Assembly (NCBI GenBank): GCA_013362835.1
Contig: JABFVJ010000486.1
Span: 1 to 10,054 of the forward strand
Reading direction: 5' to 3'
DNA from: Nonomuraea sp.
GTDB taxonomy: Bacteria; Actinomycetota; Actinomycetes; Streptosporangiales; Streptosporangiaceae
Length of the DNA: 10,054 nucleotides
Shown here: piece by piece, positions 6,689-10,054 of the stretch
Layout of the letters: every line of letters begins with the position of its first letter
Position numbering within the stretch: position 1 is the first letter of the stretch
Made by a program: the position numbers and the translations under genes
The notes under the pieces: generated by a model
Databases searched by the model: none
What the model was told of the DNA's origin: nothing
What the model saw: the letters and a program-made list of their open reading frames with translations, nothing else

Positions 6689-7149
6689 GTCGAGAACCTC
6701 GGCTGTCTCCCGCGGGTGGCCAGCCAGATCACCACCGGCGCCACGATGAGCGTGTAGAGGATGGTGACGGGGATCTGCTGGGTCAACGTGGCCAGCGTCA
6801 CCCGCGGATCGGAGATCAGCCCGGCCACCCCCGCCGCCAGCAGCGGCGCCATCAGCACGCACAGCACGACGGTCGTCGCCGGCCCGCCCGCCCCGCGCCC
6901 CGCCACGTAACCCACCAGCGCCAGCACGAACGCGTATTGGCCCATCAGATGCGCGGTCGGCGGCACGAGATCGACCAGCAGCCCCGAGAAGAACCCGACC
7001 ACCGCCCCGGCGACCGGCCCGCGCGCCAGCGCCACCCCCACCACGGCCAGCAGCACGAGGTCGGGCGCACCGCCGGCGGGCAACGGCAGCCGGTTGACCA
7101 GCATGACCTGCGCCAGCAGCGCGAGCACCACGACCACCGCGCCGATCAT
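6685..7149 (-). CDS. mreD: MreD, rod shape-determining membrane protein
   Basis: MreD is a small integral membrane partner of MreC and part of the elongasome scaffold. The 154-residue protein has about five hydrophobic segments (roughly 2-18, 30-60, 70-85, 90-112, 125-145). A typical charged-proline stretch, LVDLVPPTAHLMGQYAF, occurs at residues 58-74. Length matches the family (150-180 residues). The ATG at 7149 overlaps the mreC stop as ATGA and is preceded by an excellent Shine-Dalgarno (AAGGAGGGAG, 7163-7154). Sequence conservation in this family is low, so the call also leans on the position between mreC and mrdA. Confidence 0.93.
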   Translation of the reverse strand: MIGAVVVVLALLAQVMLVNRLPLPAGGAPDLVLLAVVGVALARGPVAGAVVGFFSGLLVDLVPPTAHLMGQYAFVLALVGYVAGRGAGGPATTVVLCVLMAPLLAAGVAGLISDPRVTLATLTQQIPVTILYTLIVAPVVIWLATRGRQPRFST

Positions 7150-8024
7150 CGCGCTCCCTCCTTCGCCGGGAGCACCGCGTCACGCGGATCGCGTTTGGGG
7201 CCCTCCACCACCACCCCGACCACGTCGAGCGCCGTCAGGTCGGCGAACGGCCTGGCGTAGGCGATCCTGGTCAGCTCACCCGGCGTCGACTCCACCCGCT
7301 CGATCACCCCGATCGGCACCCCCGGCACGTACGGCCGCCCGTTCTTGGAACCGAAGCTGACGATGCGCCCGCCCCGCTCCATCGGCGCCGTCGAGTCGAG
7401 CAGCCTGAACTGCACCAGCCGCCCGTTCTCCCCCACCCCGTGGACGACGCCGATCTCCTGGCCGCCCTCCAGCCTGGCCCCGGCCGCCGAGGCCGGGTCG
7501 CTGAGCAGCACCACCGTCGACGTGGTGGGCGAGACGTGGACGACCCGCCCGACCAGCCCGTCGCCGTTGAGGACCGTCATGTCGGAACGCACCCCGTCAC
7601 CGGAGCCCACGTCGATCTGCACGGTGTCCTCGAACCCCGGCTGCCCGCGCCTCGCGATCACGTTGGCCGTGACCACCTTGTATCCCCCGGTGCCCGTCAG
7701 GCCGAGCAGCTTCTTGAGCTCGGCCGAGCGGGTGGCGTCGAGCGTGTTGGCCGTCAGACCGGCGCGCAGCTTGGCGTTCTCCGACCTGAGCCGATCGATG
7801 TGCTCCTGGGCGCTGGGCGCGCCGGCGAGCGCGTGCAGGAAGCCGCCCACGGGACGCACCACGCCCCCGCCGAACCGCTCGGCCGTGCCGAACACCCACG
7901 ACCCGGCCGAACGCAGCGGGCGCAGCGGTGAGCTGTCGCCCGTGCGATGGTCGACGGTCAGGATGACCAGCGCCACCATGAGCAGCACTCCCAGGATCAG
8001 CCGGGCCCGGCGCGAGTCTCTCAT
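7146..8024 (-). CDS. mreC: MreC, rod shape-determining protein
   Basis: MreC is a bitopic membrane protein that links cytosolic MreB to extracytoplasmic PBP2 and stimulates it. The 292-residue protein has a basic N-terminus (RDSRRAR), one membrane helix (about 9-24) and a coiled-coil segment (about 71-106, AQEHIDRLRSENAKLRAGL). A beta-rich domain follows (about 115-275, with GLVGRVVHVSPTTSTVVLL and PYVPGVPIGVIERV). This matches the usual MreC architecture and length. The ATG at 8024 shares one base with the mreB stop (TGATG), so translation is coupled. A GGAG lies 11 bases upstream, inside mreB. The longer open frame upstream is the mreB region out of phase. Confidence 0.95.
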   Translation of the reverse strand: MRDSRRARLILGVLLMVALVILTVDHRTGDSSPLRPLRSAGSWVFGTAERFGGGVVRPVGGFLHALAGAPSAQEHIDRLRSENAKLRAGLTANTLDATRSAELKKLLGLTGTGGYKVVTANVIARRGQPGFEDTVQIDVGSGDGVRSDMTVLNGDGLVGRVVHVSPTTSTVVLLSDPASAAGARLEGGQEIGVVHGVGENGRLVQFRLLDSTAPMERGGRIVSFGSKNGRPYVPGVPIGVIERVESTPGELTRIAYARPFADLTALDVVGVVVEGPKRDPRDAVLPAKEGAR

Positions 8025-9055
8025 CAGTGCCGCGACTCCGGAACCAGGACCTGCTGCAGCGCCTCGAACTCCTCCGCGCACCGGCCCGAGCCGATGGCGA
8101 CCGAGTCGAGCGCGTTCTCCACCAGGTGGACGGGCATGCCGGTCTCGGCCTTGACCCGCTCGTCGAGGCCCTTGAGCAGGGCCCCGCCGCCGGTGAGCGC
8201 GATGCCGCGATCCATGATGTCGCCGGCCAACTCCGGCGGGCACTTGTCGAGCGTGGTCTTCACCGCGTCGACGATCGCGTTGACCGGCTCCTCGGTGGCC
8301 TTGCGGATCTCCTCGCTGGACACGATGATCGTCTTGGGCAGCCCGCTGACCAGGTCGCGGCCGCGCACCTCGGCGTGGGTCTCCTCACCGTTGGGGCAGG
8401 CCGACCCGATCGCCATCTTGATCTCCTCGGCGGTGCGCTCGCCGAGCATCAGCGAGAACTCCTTCTTGGCGAACGTGATCACCGCCTGGTCGAGCTCGTC
8501 GCCGCCGATCCTGATCGACTGGCTGGTGACCACGCCGCCCATCGAGATGATCGCCACCTCGGTGGTGCCGCCGCCGATGTCGACCACCATGTTGCCGGTC
8601 GGCTCGTGCACCGGCAGCCCGGCCCCGATGGCGGCGGCCATCGGCTCCTCGACGATGTAGACCTTCCTGGCGCCGGCCTGGTAGCCGGCTTCCTTCACCG
8701 CGCGCTGCTCGACGCTGGTGATGCCGCTCGGCACGGCGATGATGATGCGCGGCTTGGCGAAATGGCGGCGTCTGTGCACCCTCTGGATGAAGTAACGCAA
8801 CATCCGTTCGGTGACGTCGAAGTCGGCGATCACGCCGTCCTTGAGCGGGCGGACCGCGACGATGTTGCCGGGCGTACGACCGATCATTCGCTTCGCCTCG
8901 ATGCCCACCGCCACGATCTTCCCTGTGGTGGTGTTGATCGCTACGACTGACGGCTCATTGAGCACGATGCCCCGGCCACGCACGTAGACCAACGTGTTGG
9001 CGGTGCCCAGATCGACCGCCATGTCACGGCCGAGAAACGCGAGCTTGCTGCCCAT
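8024..9055 (-). CDS. mreB: MreB, actin-like rod shape-determining protein
   Basis: MreB polymerises into ATP-dependent filaments on the inner face of the membrane and positions the RodA/PBP2 synthesis complex. The 343-residue protein has all actin-fold signatures: phosphate-1 DLGTANT (15-21), connect/active-site [10 protein letters not shown] (135-144), phosphate-2 [12 protein letters not shown] (157-168) and the adenosine-binding [10 protein letters not shown] (288-297). The N-terminus [16 protein letters not shown] starts seven residues before the conserved core, as usual. The ATG at 9055 is preceded by GGAGGG (9072-9067) with an 11-base spacer. In-frame upstream codons reach 9160 but have no similarity, and the ATG with Shine-Dalgarno is preferred. 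As the first gene of the overlapping series it sets expression for the whole shape operon. Confidence 0.98.
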   Translation of the reverse strand: MGSKLAFLGRDMAVDLGTANTLVYVRGRGIVLNEPSVVAINTTTGKIVAVGIEAKRMIGRTPGNIVAVRPLKDGVIADFDVTERMLRYFIQRVHRRRHFAKPRIIIAVPSGITSVEQRAVKEAGYQAGARKVYIVEEPMAAAIGAGLPVHEPTGNMVVDIGGGTTEVAIISMGGVVTSQSIRIGGDELDQAVITFAKKEFSLMLGERTAEEIKMAIGSACPNGEETHAEVRGRDLVSGLPKTIIVSSEEIRKATEEPVNAIVDAVKTTLDKCPPELAGDIMDRGIALTGGGALLKGLDERVKAETGMPVHLVENALDSVAIGSGRCAEEFEALQQVLVPESRH

Positions 9056-9060
9056 GGGGA

Positions 9061-9074
9061 ACGGAGCCCTCCGT
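9061..9074. repeat. Inverted repeat covering the mreB ribosome binding site
   Basis: ACGGAG, two bases, CTCCGT: a perfect 6+6 inverted repeat that contains the GGAGGG Shine-Dalgarno of mreB. The two-base centre is too small for a hairpin with full pairing, so it is better read as a DNA dyad or as a shortened hairpin. Confidence 0.4.
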
Positions 9075-9077
9075 AAC

Positions 9078-9093
9078 GTCGTTCGCGAATGAC
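9078..9093. repeat. 16-base near-perfect palindrome upstream of mreB
   Basis: The stretch GTCGTTCGCGAATGAC pairs at seven of eight positions around its centre, including a perfect TTCGCGAA core. It lies 23 bases upstream of the mreB ATG and is a candidate operator for a dimeric regulator. Confidence 0.4.
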
Positions 9094-9125
9094 TACGGAT
9101 CGAATTCGAATCGTAACGTGACGTA

Positions 9126-9137
9126 CCCACCAGTGGG
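9126..9137. repeat. 12-base inverted repeat in the mreB leader
   Basis: CCCAC, two bases, GTGGG: a perfect 5+5 inverted repeat about 70 bases upstream of the mreB start. It is another candidate protein-binding dyad. Confidence 0.35.
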
Positions 9138-9160
9138 CGCAATGAGCCCCCGCGCTCCAC

Positions 9161-9194
9161 AAAAAACTCCAGCCCCTACCTCAACCTGGATTTT
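9161..9194. other. A/T-flanked weak stem-loop in the mreB leader
   Basis: On the plus strand AAAAAAC, TCCAG, a 13-base loop, CTGGA and TTTT. Because the inverted repeat has an A-run on one side and a T-run on the other, it resembles a bidirectional terminator or attenuator. The stem is only five pairs and the loop long, so strength would be low. Confidence 0.3.
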
Positions 9195-9271
9195 GCCCGA
9201 ATTGCACCTACAAGACCCCGATCGCCGCGTCAGCGCGTGCCGACTCGGGAACGCTACAACGCGGCGCCGAC

Positions 9272-9307
9272 AAAAACGCGCCCGCACGGCGGAAGCCGGC
9301 GGGCGCG
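9272..9307 (-). terminator. Rho-independent terminator of ndk
   Basis: On the minus strand, CGCGCCCGC pairs with GCGGGCGCG (nine pairs), continued by CGGC/GCCG with one bulged T. A TTCC tetraloop closes it and TTTTT follows. It starts 17 bases after the ndk stop codon and separates ndk from the mre operon. Confidence 0.9.
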
Positions 9308-9324
9308 CAGTGGAGCGGGTCTGC

Positions 9325-9735
9325 TCAGAAACGGTCCGGGAAGAAGATCTTGATCTCCCTGGCGGCGGACTCGGGCGAGTCGGAGCCGTGGACGACGTTC
9401 TCGCCGATCTCCAGCGCGTGGTCGCCGCGGATCGTGCCGGGAGCGGACTTCACCGGGTCGGTGGCGCCGGCCAGCGCGCGGAAGGCCTCGATGGCGCGCG
9501 GGCCCTCAAGGACCATGGCCACGAGCGGCGCCGACGTGATGAACGAGACGAGCTCGCCGAAGAACGGCTTCTCGGCGTGCTCGGCGTAGTGCGCCTTGGC
9601 GGTGTCGGCGTCGAGGGTGCGCAGGTCCATCGCCACGACCTTGAGGCCCTTGCGCTCCACGCGGGCGATCACGTCACCGATGAGGCCGCGCTTCACCCCG
9701 TCGGGCTTGATCAGGACTAGAGTGCGCTCGGACAC
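9325..9735 (-). CDS. ndk: Nucleoside diphosphate kinase
   Basis: Ndk transfers the gamma-phosphate of ATP to nucleoside diphosphates through a phosphohistidine, balancing (d)NTP pools in the cytosol. The 136-residue length is standard. Visible motifs are [16 protein letters not shown] (residues 5-20, with K10), [20 protein letters not shown] (101-120) with catalytic H116, and the closing FFPDRF. Start: GTG at 9735-9733, eight bases after GGAG of AAAGGAGA (9750-9743). The in-frame extension further upstream is Arg-rich and non-coding in character. It has its own terminator, so it is transcribed apart from mreB; the leader upstream (9736-9907) shows no clear promoter. Confidence 0.98.
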   Translation of the reverse strand: MSERTLVLIKPDGVKRGLIGDVIARVERKGLKVVAMDLRTLDADTAKAHYAEHAEKPFFGELVSFITSAPLVAMVLEGPRAIEAFRALAGATDPVKSAPGTIRGDHALEIGENVVHGSDSPESAAREIKIFFPDRF

Positions 9736-9742
9736 GTGTGGT

Positions 9743-9750
9743 TCTCCTTT
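9743..9750 (-). promoter_or_regulatory. Shine-Dalgarno site fixing the ndk GTG start
   Basis: The minus strand reads AAAGGAGA, then CCACAC and GTG. It supports initiation at GTG 9735, which also matches the conserved length of Ndk. Confidence 0.75.
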
Positions 9751-9789
9751 GAACAGATTCGGGTCGCGGCTACGGTCGCCTGGCCTGAC

Positions 9790-9823
9790 CGCGAGGACGC
9801 TCCGCGGGGCACGGGCCCTCGCG
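9790..9823 (-). repeat. Inverted repeat in the ndk leader
   Basis: CGCGAGG (9823-9817 on the minus strand) pairs with CCTCGCG (9796-9790) across a 20-base GC-rich loop. It lies 55 bases upstream of the ndk start and may form an mRNA leader hairpin; no function is assigned. Confidence 0.3.
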
Positions 9824-9907
9824 TCGCCATAGCCGTCGTTCAGCTTACCGTCCGCGCCCACGCCCTCGGCGCCACAGGCATACCGCGCACAGCCTCCGGC
9901 AAGGTCC

Positions 9908-10054
9908 TCAGGACGCCTCGCCGTCCTCCGGCGAGGGCGCCTGCGGCGGCACCGCCGGAACGGGCCCCACCGGCTCGCCCGCCCGCCCCTCCTCATCAGG
10001 TACGCCCGACACCCTCGCCCTTTGCTCGGCGCCGATCGGAACCGCGACACCCGG
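9908..10054 (-). CDS. 3' end of an upstream gene, possibly a DUF4233-family protein, cut by the window edge
   Basis: An open frame enters from the right edge and ends TGA at 9910-9908, giving 48 codons. The visible tail runs from [17 protein letters not shown] to PSPEDGEAS: hydrophilic and rich in Pro, Glu and Gly, like a disordered C-terminus. The codon pattern (G-rich first positions, G/C third positions) fits coding sequence, whereas the alternative frame is an Arg-rich shadow. By synteny, the gene before ndk in many actinobacteria is a small DUF4233 membrane protein next to folC. No diagnostic domain is inside the window, so the family name is inference only. Confidence 0.5.
   Translation of the reverse strand, partial: PGVAVPIGAEQRARVSGVPDEEGRAGEPVGPVPAVPPQAPSPEDGEAS
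9916..9936 (-). repeat. Hairpin at the end of the gene upstream of ndk
   Basis: CCTCGCC and GGCGAGG form a perfect seven-pair stem with a seven-base loop, overlapping the last codons of the upstream gene. No T-run follows. It could be a weak terminator-like or processing element between that gene and ndk, or simply a by-product of GC-rich coding sequence. Confidence 0.3.

Larger units (their letters stand above)
9056..9271 (-). promoter_or_regulatory. Leader/promoter region of the mre operon
   Basis: These 216 bases lie between the ndk terminator and mreB and must contain the operon promoter. They are visibly less GC-rich than the surrounding genes. No textbook -35/-10 pair was found; TACGAT (9115-9110) is a possible -10 without a recognisable -35. 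Symmetric elements are concentrated at 9061-9137: inverted repeats at 9061-9074, 9078-9093, 9100-9109 and 9126-9137, plus a direct repeat CGTAACGT at 9072-9079 and 9112-9119. Streptomyces mreB is known to be developmentally controlled from several promoters; control by a dedicated regulator here is inference. Confidence 0.55.

Noticed and set aside
5537..6757. 406-codon plus-strand frame opposite mrdA
   Set aside because: Composition is Arg/His/Asp/Leu-rich with no motif, and it mirrors PBP2 codons; treated as a shadow. The same applies to plus-strand frames at 434-1363, 3807-4736 and 8027-8950.
8024..9160. Longer MreB starting at 9160
   Set aside because: The extra 35 residues are unlike MreB, and the ATG at 9055 has GGAGGG upstream and gives the family length.
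9325..10050. Long ndk frame with a 105-residue N-terminal extension
   Set aside because: The extension is Arg-rich and unlike Ndk. The GTG at 9735 has a good ribosome binding site and gives the standard 136 residues.
1..10054. CRISPR arrays, insertion sequences, tRNA genes, prophage or defence genes
   Set aside because: No regularly spaced repeats, transposase motifs, tRNA cloverleaf sequences or foreign-looking composition were seen in the window.

Overview
The window is from a high-GC actinobacterium. All recognisable genes lie on the minus strand, so the biological reading direction runs from the right end of the window to the left. The gene order ndk, then mreB-mreC-mreD-mrdA-rodA, a tiny gene, a radical SAM gene, its DUF2344 partner and rne is the arrangement known around the mre cluster of sporulating filamentous actinobacteria such as Streptomyces. 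The protein sequences look most like the Streptosporangiales (Nonomuraea or Streptosporangium type). That genus-level placement is inference from memory of such proteins, not a search.

Layout from right to left. Positions 10054-9908 hold the 3' end of an upstream gene, probably the small DUF4233 membrane-protein gene expected by synteny. Positions 9735-9325 encode nucleoside diphosphate kinase, followed by a clear intrinsic terminator (9272-9307). Positions 9271-9056 form a 216-base leader in front of mreB, rich in small inverted and direct repeats, which must hold the promoter of the shape operon. Positions 9055-3483 encode MreB, MreC, MreD, the class B transpeptidase PBP2 and the glycosyltransferase RodA, each overlapping the next by 1 or 4 bases. 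Positions 3479-3300 encode a 59-residue putative zinc-binding protein three bases after rodA. Positions 3279-1369 encode a TIGR03960-type radical SAM protein with a cobalamin-binding-like N-terminus. Positions 1270-461 encode its usual companion, a DUF2344/TIGR03936 protein, which seems to start at a rare CTG codon behind a strong Shine-Dalgarno sequence. After a 233-base structured spacer, the first 75 codons of a ribonuclease E/G gene run off the left end.

Function. MreB, MreC and MreD form the membrane-associated scaffold that organises PBP2 (cross-linking) and RodA (glycan polymerisation) for wall synthesis. In filamentous actinobacteria this machinery is known mainly from aerial hyphae and spore-wall formation. 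The second half of the presumed transcript (small Cys/His protein, radical SAM enzyme, DUF2344 protein) has no established substrate and sits directly before RNase E. It is the least understood part of the window. No mobile element, CRISPR array, tRNA or rRNA is visible. Most of the region is conserved chromosomal core, and I see no accessory island.
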